Shown piece after piece: positions 1-8,742 of a stretch of DNA of 22,378 nucleotides (positions within the stretch are counted from its first letter, which is position 1; each line of letters begins with the position of its first letter). The stretch covers positions 1 through 22,378 of the forward strand of contig DFXC01000129.1 of assembly GCA_002383105.1 (NCBI GenBank). The letters run 5' to 3'. The stretch is from Hyphomicrobiaceae bacterium UBA4118 (GTDB lineage Bacteria > Pseudomonadota > Alphaproteobacteria > Rhizobiales > Methyloligellaceae). The position numbers were made by a program, and so were the translations under genes. The notes beneath the pieces were generated by a model. The model was given only the letters and a program-made list of their open reading frames with translations. It made no database searches and was not told where the DNA came from.

Positions 1-430
1 GGTGCTCGGCTTGTCGGCATCGATGAAGATAAAGTCGAAGGGAGCTTCGGCGGCGAGGCTCGGCAGTGTGTCAAGCGCGCGGCCCACACGAATCTCGACG
101 AGCCGTTCGAGCCCGGCTCGCGCGATATTGGCGCTCGCCACCTTGGCGTAATCGGGGTCGGCCTCGAGCGTGACGAGACGCCCCTTGGGGAGAAGCGCAC
201 GGGCGAGCCAGATCGTGCTGTAGCCGCCAAGCGTTCCGATCTCCAGAATCTTCCGTGCGCCGATGGCCCGCGCCAGCAGCATGAGGAGCTTGCCCTGATT
301 GGGCGCGACGCTGATCGAAGGCAGACCGGCCGCTTCGCTTGCCTCGAGTGCCGCCGGAAGCGCCGGGTCGTGCTCGACGAGATGGGCGGCGATGAAGTCA
401 TCGACCGCATCCCAAACTTTTCTCGCTCAT
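1..430 (-). CDS. SAM-dependent O-methyltransferase (COMT-like), 3' part off the window, start frameshifted
   Basis: Reading leftward, the frame is open from about position 420 to the window edge, giving about 140 residues. It carries an N-terminal helix region, then a class I methyltransferase fold: KILEIGTLGGYSTIWLA is the SAM-binding motif I, LVTLEADPDYAKVA ends motif II, and FDFIFIDADKPS is the metal/SAM loop typical of family-3 (catechol-type) O-methyltransferases, which are normally about 220 residues. The expected start is the ATG at 430-428, overlapping the stop of the upstream oxidase as ATGA. In the sequence given, that ATG is followed by four A where three would put it in frame; as written it meets a stop after ten codons. 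No other start lies in frame near the N-terminus. This is either a real one-base insertion or a homopolymer error. The family is clear; the substrate is unknown. It is the last visible gene of the tsaC operon. Confidence 0.8.
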
Positions 431-1863
431 AACAGCTTGCCGGGGTTGAGGATGCCATTCGGATCGAAGGCGGACTTGATCTTGCGCATCAGCTCGAGCT
501 CGAGAGGCTGCTTAACGTGGGGCAGGAGATCGCGTTTCAAGCGCCCGATCCCGTGCTCAGCGCTGATCGAGCCGCCCAGATCGAGCACGATCTCGTGCAC
601 CGCGGCGTTGAGCGTCTCCCAGGAGCTTAAGAAAATGGACCGGTCCATGCCGAGGGGCTGGCTCACATTGTAATGGATGTTGCCGTCGCCGAGATGGCCG
701 AAGGGCACGGGCCGCGCCCCCGGGATCATCAGCTCGACCAGCTGGTTGGCGCGGGCGACAAGCTCAGGCACGCGCGCCACCGGCACGGCGACGTCGTGCT
801 TGATGCTGCCGCCTTCCTCTTTTTGCACCTCGCTCATCAGCTCGCGTAACCGCCACAGCTCCGCGGCCTGGGTGAGCGAGGAGGCGATGACCGCATTGTC
901 GATCTCGCCCGTCTCGATCCCCTCGTTAAGCAGCGTCTCGGCCAGGCGACGAAGCCCGTCGCCCTCAAATGGGCTGGTGAGCTCAAACAGCACATACCAG
1001 GGGTAAGGGGAGGGGAACGGGTCGCGCACACCGCTCCCATGCCTGAGCACGAAGTCGACGCCGATGCGCGGCATTATCTCGAAGGCCGTCAACATCGGGC
1101 CGGCGCGCTCCAACACACGGGCGAAGAAGGCTGGCGCGCTTTCGAGCGCGCTCATGGCCGCCATGCAAGTTAAAATCTCGGCGGGCTTGGGGAAGAGACG
1201 CAACACCGCGGCGGTGATGATGCCGAGCGTGCCTTCGGAGCCGATGAACAGGTCCTTGAGGTCGTAGCCCGAATTGTCCTTGCGCAGCGACTTGAGCCCG
1301 TTCCACACCCGTCCGTCGGCAAGCACCACCTCAAGCCCGAGTGCGAGATCGCGCGCGCTGCCATAAGCGAGCACGGCGGTGCCGCCGGCATTGGTGGCGA
1401 GCACGCCGCCGATCTGGCAGCTGCCCTCAGAGGCGAGGCTCAAAGGGAACAGCCGGCCGGCGCTGGCCGCCACTTGCTGGGCGAGCGCAAGCACGAGGCC
1501 CGCTTCGACCGTCATGGTGTTGGAGGCGAGGTCGATGTCGCGCACGCGATTGAGCCGCTCGAGCGAGACCACCACCTCATGCCCGGTCTCGAACGGGATC
1601 TGCCCGCCCACCAGCCCGGTGTTGCCGCCTTGCGGCACGATGGCCGTCCGCGTCGCGTTGGCATGCTCGAGAATCGCAGAGACCTCCTCAGTTTCCCCTG
1701 GCTTCAGCACCAGCGCCGCCTTGCCGCGATAGCGGTCGCGCCATTCGACGAGATAGGGCGTCATGGCCTCCGCGTCGCGGATCGCATGCTCCTCGCCGAC
1801 AATGCGGACCAGCGCATCGATGGTGTCCTGGCTTGGGGGTTTGGGCTCCGGTGGAGGCGTCAT
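427..1863 (-). CDS. FAD-binding oxidase, GlcD / D-2-hydroxyacid dehydrogenase type
   Basis: A 478-residue flavoprotein of the VAO/PCMH family that oxidises D-2-hydroxy acids (D-lactate, glycolate, D-2-hydroxyglutarate) and passes the electrons on. The FAD_binding_4 domain fills roughly residues 40-215: PQGGNTGLVGGQIP is the pyrophosphate-binding loop, followed by GSCQIGGVLATNAGG and FIGSEGTLGIITAA. The FAD-oxidase_C domain follows, with PFGHLGDGNIHYNV and, near the C-terminus, SAEHGIGRLKRD, whose His is the conserved catalytic/metal residue; it ends in the usual DPNGILNPGKLL. Length is normal. The ATG at 1863 overlaps the tsaC stop (ATGA), and its own stop overlaps the methyltransferase start, so translation is probably coupled. 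The exact substrate cannot be read from sequence; D-lactate, glycolate and D-2-hydroxyglutarate are all possible. Confidence 0.92.
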   Translation of the reverse strand: MTPPPEPKPPSQDTIDALVRIVGEEHAIRDAEAMTPYLVEWRDRYRGKAALVLKPGETEEVSAILEHANATRTAIVPQGGNTGLVGGQIPFETGHEVVVSLERLNRVRDIDLASNTMTVEAGLVLALAQQVAASAGRLFPLSLASEGSCQIGGVLATNAGGTAVLAYGSARDLALGLEVVLADGRVWNGLKSLRKDNSGYDLKDLFIGSEGTLGIITAAVLRLFPKPAEILTCMAAMSALESAPAFFARVLERAGPMLTAFEIMPRIGVDFVLRHGSGVRDPFPSPYPWYVLFELTSPFEGDGLRRLAETLLNEGIETGEIDNAVIASSLTQAAELWRLRELMSEVQKEEGGSIKHDVAVPVARVPELVARANQLVELMIPGARPVPFGHLGDGNIHYNVSQPLGMDRSIFLSSWETLNAAVHEIVLDLGGSISAEHGIGRLKRDLLPHVKQPLELELMRKIKSAFDPNGILNPGKLL

Positions 1864-2837
1864 GACTGATCGCTAGCGCGCCTTGGCGACGTGCTGCAAG
1901 CGGCACGCTGCAGGCGGTCGTTGATGGCTTCACCCAGCCCGTTGCCGGGAATGGGCATCACCGCGATGGTAGCGGCACCCGCCCGGTCGAGCTCTCTGAG
2001 CGCGCCGAAGAGCTTCGCCGCCGCCTCTTTCAGGTCGCAGCTTGCGCTGAGATTGATCGTGGCGAGCGCGCCGGGCGGCGCATCGGGGCCGAAGGCGAGA
2101 AGGGCCTCGTTGCTGTGTACGGTGGTCGCGCCGAGTCTGAGCGGCGTGTCCGGGGCGTAGTGAGTCGCGAGCTGCCCCGGCGAAGCCGGGCGCGCCCCTG
2201 CCTTCGCTTCGGCGAGACGCTGTCCCAACAGCGTCTCGATGACCTCGCGAGGTAACGCCCCTGACCGAAGCAGGGTCGGCGCCGGCCCTGCCAGGCTGAC
2301 GACCGTCGACTCGAGGCCAAGCGGGCACGGTCCGCCGTCGAGGATCATGGCTGGCCGCTCGCCAAGCTCAGCCTCCACATGCGCTGCCGTGGTCGGGCTG
2401 ATGCGCCCCGACCGGTTGGCGCTCGGCGCTGCGATTGGCAGCTTCACTTCGGCAAGGAGGGCCCGCGCCACCTTATGAGCCGGCGCGCGAAGAGCGATGG
2501 TGTCGAGACCTGCGGTAACCAGGTCAGCGATGCGACAGCCGGCGCGCTTGTTGAGCACCAGAGACAAAGGCCCCGGCCAGAAGGCTTCGGCGAGCTTCTG
2601 CGCGGTTCCGTCGAGGAGAGCGTAGGCTTCAGCCTCGGCGAGCCCGAGCACATGCACAATGAGAGGGTTGAAGCGGGGTCGCTCTTTGGCGGCGAAGACC
2701 TTGGCTATTGCGGTCCCGTCGAGCGCGTTGGCCCCGAGCCCATAGACCGTCTCGGTGGGAAACGCGACGATGTCGCCGCGGGCGACCGCGCGGGCGGCCT
2801 GTCTGATGGCCTCTGGCATAGCGGGAAGGATCGCCAT
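1860..2837 (-). CDS. tsaC: L-threonylcarbamoyladenylate synthase, Sua5/YrdC type
   Basis: Makes threonylcarbamoyl-AMP from threonine, bicarbonate and ATP, the first step of the t6A modification of ANN-decoding tRNAs in the cytoplasm. The YrdC domain covers about residues 8-200: GDIVAFPTETVYGLGANA, the KERPRFNPLIVHV loop and, later, APSANRSGRISPTTA are all conserved. A C-terminal Sua5 domain follows, introduced by the linker ASPGQLATHYAP and ending in INDRLQRAA, so this is the long Sua5 form (325 residues) and not the short TsaC form. I chose the ATG at 2837 because the extra nine residues upstream are not typical of the family. It heads a minus-strand operon with ATGA coupling to the FAD oxidase. 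The 89-base gap to the divergent MNT gene should hold its promoter, though I see no clear -35/-10 pair. Confidence 0.93.
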   Translation of the reverse strand: MAILPAMPEAIRQAARAVARGDIVAFPTETVYGLGANALDGTAIAKVFAAKERPRFNPLIVHVLGLAEAEAYALLDGTAQKLAEAFWPGPLSLVLNKRAGCRIADLVTAGLDTIALRAPAHKVARALLAEVKLPIAAPSANRSGRISPTTAAHVEAELGERPAMILDGGPCPLGLESTVVSLAGPAPTLLRSGALPREVIETLLGQRLAEAKAGARPASPGQLATHYAPDTPLRLGATTVHSNEALLAFGPDAPPGALATINLSASCDLKEAAAKLFGALRELDRAGAATIAVMPIPGNGLGEAINDRLQRAACSTSPRRASDQS

Positions 2838-2926
2838 GGTGACAGTTCGAAAGCCTTTGGTCATGGAACCCTGCGCTTATATGATGAAGCTAGCTCAATA
2901 TGCCACCGACAGGGTCGAGCCTCGCC

Positions 2927-3229
2927 ATGCGTCGCGACGACATTATTGCCAAACTAAAAGACGCCGAGCCCGCACTCCGCCGGGCGGGAGTGGACGCGCT
3001 TTACCTGTTCGGTTCAATGGCGCGGGACGAGGCCCGCGCCGATTCCGATGTCGATGTCTTTGTCGACCCGGAGTCCGATGAGCGCTTCGGCTTTCTGCAA
3101 TACATGGATGCTTATCAGACGATCCGGGACGCGATCGGGACCGATGTGGAGATCGGCTACTCCACCCGCGAAGGGCTCTCGCGATATGTCCGCGCCGGCA
3201 TCGAGAGGGAAGCCATCCGGGTCTTTTGA
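2927..3229 (+). CDS. MNT-domain nucleotidyltransferase, MntA-like antitoxin
   Basis: A 100-residue minimal nucleotidyltransferase. The signature GSMARDEARADSDVDVFVD (residues 29-47) gives the GSxxR phosphate-binding turn and the two metal-ligand aspartates D41 and D43; a third acidic residue comes from TDVEIG (D73 or E75). In characterised MntA/HepT systems the MNT protein neutralises its HEPN partner by adding AMP to a tyrosine. Here the HEPN gene follows at once, with a one-base TGATG overlap, so the two are surely co-translated. I prefer the ATG at 2927, which sits behind an AGGG-containing stretch; the ATG at 2900 would add nine residues not expected in the family. Base composition is a little less GC-rich than its neighbours, consistent with an acquired module. 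Family is confident; antitoxin role rests on the partner gene. Confidence 0.85.
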   Translation: MRRDDIIAKLKDAEPALRRAGVDALYLFGSMARDEARADSDVDVFVDPESDERFGFLQYMDAYQTIRDAIGTDVEIGYSTREGLSRYVRAGIEREAIRVF

Positions 3230-3579
3230 TGGCTCCGACGAAAAGCCCAAGACTCCGACTTCTTCACATTCGCGACGAGATCGACGACCTTACCGCGGCG
3301 CTCGCCGACGTGAGCTTCGAAGCGTACTGTGATAGCTACACATTACGCCGCGCGACCGAACGGGCACTGCAGATCGTCTCCGAGGCCGCCAAAACTTTGC
3401 CCTCTGAATTGCGGGATCAATCTCCCGAAGTTCCCTGGAACGCAATCATTGGCATTGGCAATGTGCTGCGGCACGACTACCAACATCTCGACGACCGTCG
3501 GCTTTGGGACATCGTGACGGTGCATCTCCCTGAGCTTCGTCCAGTCATACTGTGTCTGATCGCCGAGCTTGAGCAGTAA
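3229..3579 (+). CDS. HEPN-domain (DUF86, HepT-like) protein, likely RNase toxin
   Basis: A 116-residue all-helical protein of the DUF86/HepT family, paired with the MNT gene before it (TGATG overlap; a TTG three bases upstream is the only other start). Known HepT toxins are HEPN ribonucleases with an Rx4HxY motif: the Arg and His cut RNA, and the Tyr is the AMP acceptor. The matching stretch here is GNVLRHDYQHL (residues 77-87). His82 and Tyr84 are kept, but the first Arg of the motif is Gly77, and an Arg stands directly before the His (R81). An alternative Rx4H reading (R81-H86) lacks the following Tyr. Activity is therefore plausible but not certain from the motif. The gene order (MNT first, HEPN second) is common for this family. 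The HDAC gene starts 29 bases downstream and is unlikely to be part of the module. Confidence 0.83.
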   Translation: MAPTKSPRLRLLHIRDEIDDLTAALADVSFEAYCDSYTLRRATERALQIVSEAAKTLPSELRDQSPEVPWNAIIGIGNVLRHDYQHLDDRRLWDIVTVHLPELRPVILCLIAELEQ

Positions 3580-3608
3580 CCAAGGGCGACGCCTTATCAT
3601 AGCTGCAC

Positions 3609-4535
3609 ATGACGACCCTCCTTCTCACCCATCCGGATTGCCTGTTGCACGACACGGGCTTCGGTCATCCCGAGCGGGCCGACCGCCTGCGCGCCATCGA
3701 GTCCGCGCTCGAAGGGGAGCGCTTTCATTATTTGATGCGGGAGACAGCTCCGCTCGCCGATCTCGCCGTCATCGAGCGTCTGCACCCGAAGGCCTATGTC
3801 GAGATGATCCGCGCCGCGATCCCCAAGCGCGACCACAATTGGCTCGACCCCGACACCGTCGTCTCGCCGGGAAGTTGGGACGCCGCCTTGCGCGCCACCG
3901 GCGCAGCCATCTACGCCGTCGACCAGGTCATGGCCGGCGCCGCCAACAACGCCTTCTGTGCCGTGCGCCCGCCGGGCCATCACGCCGAGCCGTCGCGAGC
4001 CATGGGCTTCTGCCTGTTCAACACCGTGGCGGTCGCGACGCTCCATGCCCGCGCCGTCCACGGCGCGAGCCGCGTGGCGGTGGTCGATGTCGACGTCCAT
4101 CACGGCAACGGCACCCAGGAGGCCTTCTGGTCAGACAAGGACCTGTTCTACGGCTCGACCCACCAGATGCCGCTCTTTCCAGGCACCGGCGCTTTAGACG
4201 AGACCGGCGCCGGCAATATCTTCAATGTGCCGCTCAAAGCCGGCGACGACGGCGAGGACTTCCGTGAGGCCTTCGCCACGCGCATCCTGCCCGCGCTCGA
4301 TGATTTCGCGCCGGACTTCCTCCTCGTCTCTGCCGGCTTCGACGCCCACATCAAGGACCCTTTGGCGCAGCTGAGGCTGGTGGAGGCGGACTTCGCCTGG
4401 GTGACCGAGAAGCTGTTAGGGGTGGCCGCAAAACATACCGGCGGCAAGCTCGTCTCCACGCTTGAGGGTGGCTACGACCTCGATGCTCTGGCGTCCTCCA
4501 CCGCGGTGCATGTCGAGACGCTGATGGGTTCTTGA
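3609..4535 (+). CDS. Histone deacetylase family protein (class II-like / acetylpolyamine amidohydrolase type)
   Basis: A 308-residue single-domain zinc amidohydrolase of the arginase/deacetylase fold. The active-site elements are complete: tandem His124-His125 in RPPGHHAEP, zinc ligands D162 and H164 in [10 protein letters not shown]245 in SAGFDAH, and the transition-state Tyr289 in LEGGYDL. The length equals that of bacterial class II HDAC-like proteins, which act on acetylated lysines, acetylpolyamines or other small acyl amides. There is no signal peptide, so it should be cytoplasmic. It lies 46 bases before xseB on the same strand, a neighbourhood common in Alphaproteobacteria. No strong Shine-Dalgarno is seen before the ATG at 3609. 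The family is certain; the physiological substrate is not, and the name histone deacetylase should not be read literally. Confidence 0.92.
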   Translation: MTTLLLTHPDCLLHDTGFGHPERADRLRAIESALEGERFHYLMRETAPLADLAVIERLHPKAYVEMIRAAIPKRDHNWLDPDTVVSPGSWDAALRATGAAIYAVDQVMAGAANNAFCAVRPPGHHAEPSRAMGFCLFNTVAVATLHARAVHGASRVAVVDVDVHHGNGTQEAFWSDKDLFYGSTHQMPLFPGTGALDETGAGNIFNVPLKAGDDGEDFREAFATRILPALDDFAPDFLLVSAGFDAHIKDPLAQLRLVEADFAWVTEKLLGVAAKHTGGKLVSTLEGGYDLDALASSTAVHVETLMGS

Positions 4536-4581
4536 GGCTACGCCTCTTGATTGGAAGCGCCGGAAGGGGCTAAGGCAGGCC

Positions 4582-4839
4582 ATGGCCAATGCGACCGACC
4601 ATTCCGACATCAAGACCATGAGCTTCGAGCAGGCGCTGAAGGAGCTCGAAACCATCGTCGATCGCCTGGAGAAGGGCGATGTCGAGCTCGAGGCCTCGAT
4701 CCTCATCTATGAGCGGGGCGAGGCGCTGAAAGTCCATTGCGACGGACTGTTACGCAAGGCCGAGGCGCGCGTTGAGAAGATCTCGCTCAACCAGAACGGC
4801 CAGCCCACCGGCACCGAGCCCCTCGACGTCGAGGATTAA
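4582..4839 (+). CDS. xseB: Exodeoxyribonuclease VII small subunit
   Basis: An 85-residue coiled-coil protein that pairs with XseA to form exonuclease VII, which degrades single-stranded DNA to oligonucleotides in the cytoplasm. The diagnostic core [18 protein letters not shown], then [22 protein letters not shown] and the helix ending AEARVEKI, matches the family from end to end. The ATG at 4582 follows an AAGG element about ten bases upstream; the ATG at 4618 would cut off the usual short N-terminal tail. The stop lies eight bases from the stop of the convergent polyprenyl synthase, leaving no room for a terminator hairpin between them. In related genomes xseB is commonly followed on the same strand by dxs or an ispA-type gene; here a minus-strand pair sits in between. 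Confidence 0.95.
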   Translation: MANATDHSDIKTMSFEQALKELETIVDRLEKGDVELEASILIYERGEALKVHCDGLLRKAEARVEKISLNQNGQPTGTEPLDVED

Positions 4840-4847
4840 GCGCCCCT

Positions 4848-5758
4848 TCAATTCGCCTTCCAGCTCGCCTCCGAGACAAGAGTACGCAGCCAGTCGGCTT
4901 CCGGCCCGAACCGCTCCAGATGCGACAGGCTGCTTCGCTGAAACTCTAAGCTCTTCCGCCTCGCGCCGTCGACGCCGAACACATCGACGGCGGTGCACTT
5001 TCCCGCATCCATGCCCTGCTCCTTGCCGACCTCCGCCACGCCGGCGATAACATCGGCAACATAGTCGAGGAATTGGTAGGAGAGGCCGAGATCGACGCCT
5101 GCCGCCTGGAGACTCGAACTCTCGTCGTCGTCCGCGCCGGTAAGGATGCCACCCATCTTGGCGCCGGCTCCATAGAGAGCCGCACTTTTCAGCCGGTAGC
5201 ACTGCACCAGCCGCTGCTCTTCCCCTGCCACGCCATCCGGTCCTGGCGCATGTCGTGGACCTGTCCCCGGATCATCATGAGCCCGGCCGCGCTCAGCTCG
5301 AGGGCGGCCTTGATGCGGGCGGGCGCATCGACGCGCGGGTTGTCGAGACTAATCTCATAAGCCAGCGTCACCAGGAACACTGGGACCATGTCGGCGGCCC
5401 AGGCCGGAAACACGCGATGGGTGCAAGGCTTGCCGCGCCTAACCGACGCATCGTCCATGCTCGGCAAGTCGTCGAGGACCAGGGAAGCGGCATGCGCAAG
5501 CTCCACGCCAGAGGCCGCAGGCAGTACGAGTTGGAGAGCATCGTGATGGAAAATTCGGCCGGCGGCGACGGCAACGAGCGCGCGCCAGCGACGTCCGCCG
5601 CCAAGCACCGCGTAACGGGCGGCGCGGACGACTTCCGTGTCAGGCTGCTGGATAAAGACCTCGGCGAGGAAATCCTCGACCGCGCGCCGCACTTCCGCCT
5701 TGGCGGCATCGAAGTCCTGACCGGCTACAGTTGCCCCTGACAGTACGACGCCGCTCAT
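4848..5758 (-). pseudogene. Polyprenyl diphosphate synthase (FPP/GGPP synthase type), frameshifted
   Basis: Would condense isopentenyl diphosphate with an allylic diphosphate to give a C15 or C20 prenyl diphosphate. The first part (5758 to about 5232) has the ring of family motifs: GGGRRWRAL (residues 53-61), the first Asp-rich motif DDLPSMDD (96-103) followed by RRGKPCTH, and MIRGQVHDM. The second part, in another frame (about 5231 to 4848), continues with YRLKSAALYGAGAKMGGI, DYVADVIAG and DAGKCTAVDVFGVDGAR. Adding one base near 5232 joins the two into a 303-residue protein of normal length, so a single base has been lost there. In addition the second Asp-rich motif, normally DDxxD, reads DYVAD, a GAT-to-TAT type change at a magnesium ligand. 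Either lesion should abolish activity. The start overlaps the stop of the truncated P450 (ATGA). Confidence 0.87.
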
Positions 5759-6693
5759 GACCCGTCTTCCACGTTTGCCGGGAGCTTACAGGAAACATAA
5801 TAACGACGAGAGAGGACCCTTTCCTGCCATTCCGGAAAGAGCGCGAGCAGATACAAGGTCCATGTGAGGGCCTGTACCGTCGTCTCTTGCCCGACCATCA
5901 GGAAGGTGACCACGTTGTCGATGATCAGGCTGTCAGGCATCTTGGCGCCCGTCCCGGGGTCGCGGGCCGCCACCAATCGTCCCAAAAGTTCGGCGCCATC
6001 GGCGCAATCCTGCCGCCGGGCAGCCAATACTTGTTCCGCCACCTTGCGTAAATTGATGGCTGCTCGCCGCATGCCGGCGCCGCCGGGATGGGGGGTCCAC
6101 GGAGGCAATTTCAGTGAGGCATAAACGATCTTCCACGACGTCGGCTGGAGGAATGCGGTCCCCGCGTCCGCGATCACCTTACGGTCTTCAACGCTGAGAT
6201 CGGCTCCCAAGATCGTGTCCTGGAGAGCCTGCATTGTCGCATTGGTCATGTCCCGGCCGATGAGCTGAGGCGATCCGGGCGCTGCCTCACTCCAGCTTGC
6301 AAGCACCCTCTCGCATGCCGAAGCGAATGCAGGCACATGAGCAATGAGTTCCTCTGACCTGAACAGGGGCGCGGCAGTGCGCCTTTGCCAGCGCCAATCC
6401 TCACCTTCGGCGATGAGCAGGCCTTTGCCGCCGGCGCCGCCGAGCACATGATCGTAAAGGGGACGCTTGGTGAAGCTCTTGTTGTCGTCGAGCAGGATCG
6501 TTTGGATCAGCTCCGGATCCATGACGAAGGCGATCTCTAACCCCAGCCACCGGTACACGACGAGCGGCTCATCGTAGAAATCCTCGCTCCAGCTCGCCAC
6601 CGGATTTGCGATCATCCGCAGCACCAGCAAGGGGAAGGAAAGACGCCGCTTGGGCGGGACGGGTCTCTCCGCTATGGTCGTGTCTGTCGCCAT
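5755..6693 (-). pseudogene. Cytochrome P450, C-terminally truncated (no heme-binding loop)
   Basis: The 312-residue frame starts at ATG 6693, behind an AGGATC element. It shows a P450 N-terminus (LLVLRMIANPVASWSEDFYD), the helix C motif DWRWQRRTAAPLF, whose Trp and Arg contact heme propionates, and the I-helix oxygen-activation motif GQETT (about residues 268-272) followed by LTWTLYLLALFPEWQERV. After that the homology stops: the last 19 residues are unrelated, and the K-helix ExxR, the meander and the Cys-containing heme loop (FxxGxRxCxG) are all absent. A normal family member has some 130-150 more residues. It cannot bind heme through a cysteine and should be inactive. The truncation ends exactly in an ATGA overlap with the prenyl synthase gene, which suggests that a deletion joined the P450 body to the sequence just before its neighbour. 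Confidence 0.85.
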
Positions 6694-6808
6694 GATCCTG
6701 ATATGCCCTTGGCTTCGCTGATAGGGTAGTTGCAACGTCTGCTATGGTCGATAAAGGTGCTTTTTTCTTGATCCTTCGCGCCCTTTTCCTCAACTCCGCC
6801 AGGTGAGC

Positions 6809-8740
6809 ATGAGCGCCGAAAGTCCTACGAAGCTGCTTGATCGTATCCGGACGCCGGAGGATTTGCGCGCCCTTCAGGACCACGAGCTGAAGCAGCTCGC
6901 GGAGGAGTTGCGGCAGGAGCTGATCGCCGCAGTCGCGGTGACCGGCGGCCATCTCGGCGCCGGGCTCGGCGTGGTCGAGCTCACCATCGCGCTCCATCAT
7001 GTGTTCGAGACCCCCGACGACAGGCTGATCTGGGATGTCGGCCATCAATCCTACCCGCACAAGATCCTGACCGGCCGGCGCGACCGCATTCGCACGCTGC
7101 GTCAACCGGGCGGCCTGTCGGGCTTCTGCAAGCGCGCCGAAAGCGAGTACGACACCTTCGGCGCCGGCCATTCCTCGACCTCGATCTCCGCCGGCCTCGG
7201 CATGGCGGTCGCCCGCGACCTTGGCGGCAAGACCCACAACGTCGTTGCCGTGATCGGCGACGGCGCCATGAGCGCAGGCATGGCCTATGAGGCGATGAAC
7301 AACGCCGGCGCCATGGATTCCCGGCTGATCGTGATCCTCAACGACAACGACATGTCGATCGCGCCTCCCGTGGGCGCCATGAGCGCCTATCTTGCCAAGC
7401 TCATCTCCGGCGGCACCTATCGGCGCTTCCGCCGCTGGGCCAAGCAGCTCGCCCACAAGCTGCTCCCCAAAAGCTGGGAGCGGCGGGCGGCGCGGGCCGA
7501 GGAATTCACCCGCGGCTTTTGGACCGGCGGCACGCTGTTCGAGGAGCTCGGCTTCTATTATGTCGGCCCCATCGATGGCCACAATTTCGATCACCTGCTT
7601 CCCGTGCTGCGCAATGTGCGCGCCATGAAGAACGGCCCGATCCTCGTCCATGTCGTCACCCAGAAGGGGAAGGGCTACGGGCCGGCCGAGATCTCCGCCG
7701 ACAAGTTTCACGGCGTCGGCCGCTTCAACGTCGTCACCGGCGCGCAAGAGGCCTCGGCGGCAGGCGCCCCCCCGAGCTACACCAAGGTCTTTGCCAACGC
7801 CCTGATCGAGGAGGCACGCGCCGACGAGAAGATCGTGGCCATCACCGCGGCGATGCCGTCAGGCACCGGGCTCGATCGTTTCGCCGAAGTCTTCCCGGAT
7901 CGCTCCTTCGATGTCGGCATTGCCGAGCAGCACGCCGTGACCTTCGCCGCCGGCCTCGCCGCCGAAGGTTACAGGCCCTTCGCCGCCATCTACTCGACCT
8001 TCCTCCAGCGCGCTTACGACCAGGTGGTGCACGACATCGCCGTGCAGGGCCTGCCGGTCCGCTTCGCCATCGACCGGGCAGGGCTCGTCGGCGCCGACGG
8101 GCCGACCCATGCCGGCTCTTTCGACGTGGCCTTTCTGTCCTGCCTGCCGGGCATGGTGGTCATGGCTGCTGCCGACGAGGCCGAGCTCATGCACATGGTG
8201 GCGACCGCCGCGGCAATAGACGACGGCCCTTCAGCCTTTCGCTATCCGCGCGGCGAGGGGGCCGGGCTCGTCCTGCCGAAGCGCGGCACGCAGCTTCCGA
8301 TCGGCAAGGGACGCGTGGTGCGCGAGGGCTCGGCCGTGGCCTTGCTCTCCTTCGGCGCGAGGTTGTCTGAGTGCCTGGAGGCGAGCGAGCAGCTTGCCGG
8401 CTTTGGGCTACCCACGACCGTGGCGGACGCGAGATTCGCCAAGCCGCTTGACATGGACCTTCTGCGCCAGCTCGCGCGGAACCACGAGGTGCTTATCACC
8501 GTCGAGGAGGGATCGTCAGGCGGCTTCGGCGCCCAGGTGCTGCAGGCTCTGGCGCGCGAAGGCCTTCTCGACCGCGGCCTGAAGGTGCGGACGCTTAACT
8601 TGCCCGACCGCTTCATCGAGCAGAACAAGCCGGCGGCCATGTATGCCGAAGCGGGGCTCGATGCCGCGGGCATCGTCGCCACGGTGTTCACCGCGTTCGG
8701 CAAAGATGCCGATGCCTCAGGCGTCGTCCGCCTCGCTTAG
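6809..8740 (+). CDS. dxs: 1-deoxy-D-xylulose-5-phosphate synthase
   Basis: Thiamine-diphosphate enzyme that condenses pyruvate and glyceraldehyde 3-phosphate, the committed step of the MEP pathway to isopentenyl diphosphate (cytoplasm; also feeds thiamine and pyridoxal synthesis). The protein is complete at about 643 residues: [14 protein letters not shown] with the catalytic His48, [28 protein letters not shown], the ThDP-binding [30 protein letters not shown], the pyrimidine-domain [17 protein letters not shown] with Glu373, and the C-terminal transketolase domain with [15 protein letters not shown]. The ATG at 6809 follows AGGTGA (6801-6806), a strong match to the anti-Shine-Dalgarno; the GTG at 6803 lies within that element and is less likely. 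It is divergent from the broken P450 over a 115-base gap and meets the secreted-protein gene stop-to-stop with two bases between. Confidence 0.97.
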   Translation: MSAESPTKLLDRIRTPEDLRALQDHELKQLAEELRQELIAAVAVTGGHLGAGLGVVELTIALHHVFETPDDRLIWDVGHQSYPHKILTGRRDRIRTLRQPGGLSGFCKRAESEYDTFGAGHSSTSISAGLGMAVARDLGGKTHNVVAVIGDGAMSAGMAYEAMNNAGAMDSRLIVILNDNDMSIAPPVGAMSAYLAKLISGGTYRRFRRWAKQLAHKLLPKSWERRAARAEEFTRGFWTGGTLFEELGFYYVGPIDGHNFDHLLPVLRNVRAMKNGPILVHVVTQKGKGYGPAEISADKFHGVGRFNVVTGAQEASAAGAPPSYTKVFANALIEEARADEKIVAITAAMPSGTGLDRFAEVFPDRSFDVGIAEQHAVTFAAGLAAEGYRPFAAIYSTFLQRAYDQVVHDIAVQGLPVRFAIDRAGLVGADGPTHAGSFDVAFLSCLPGMVVMAAADEAELMHMVATAAAIDDGPSAFRYPRGEGAGLVLPKRGTQLPIGKGRVVREGSAVALLSFGARLSECLEASEQLAGFGLPTTVADARFAKPLDMDLLRQLARNHEVLITVEEGSSGGFGAQVLQALAREGLLDRGLKVRTLNLPDRFIEQNKPAAMYAEAGLDAAGIVATVFTAFGKDADASGVVRLA

Positions 8741-8742
8741 AG

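Noticed and set aside
2900..2926. Earlier ATG for the MNT gene
   Set aside because: It would add nine residues without family resemblance, and the ribosome site is weaker than for the ATG at 2927.
3226..4535. Idea that HEPN, MNT and the HDAC-family gene form one defence module
   Set aside because: The HDAC gene has its own typical neighbourhood with xseB and a 29-base gap to HEPN; nothing in the sequence links the functions.
6569..7747. Long minus-strand open frame (392 codons) opposite the start of dxs and the P450
   Set aside because: It lies antisense to a certain gene, has no domain or signature, and its composition is the usual by-product of GC-rich third positions in dxs.
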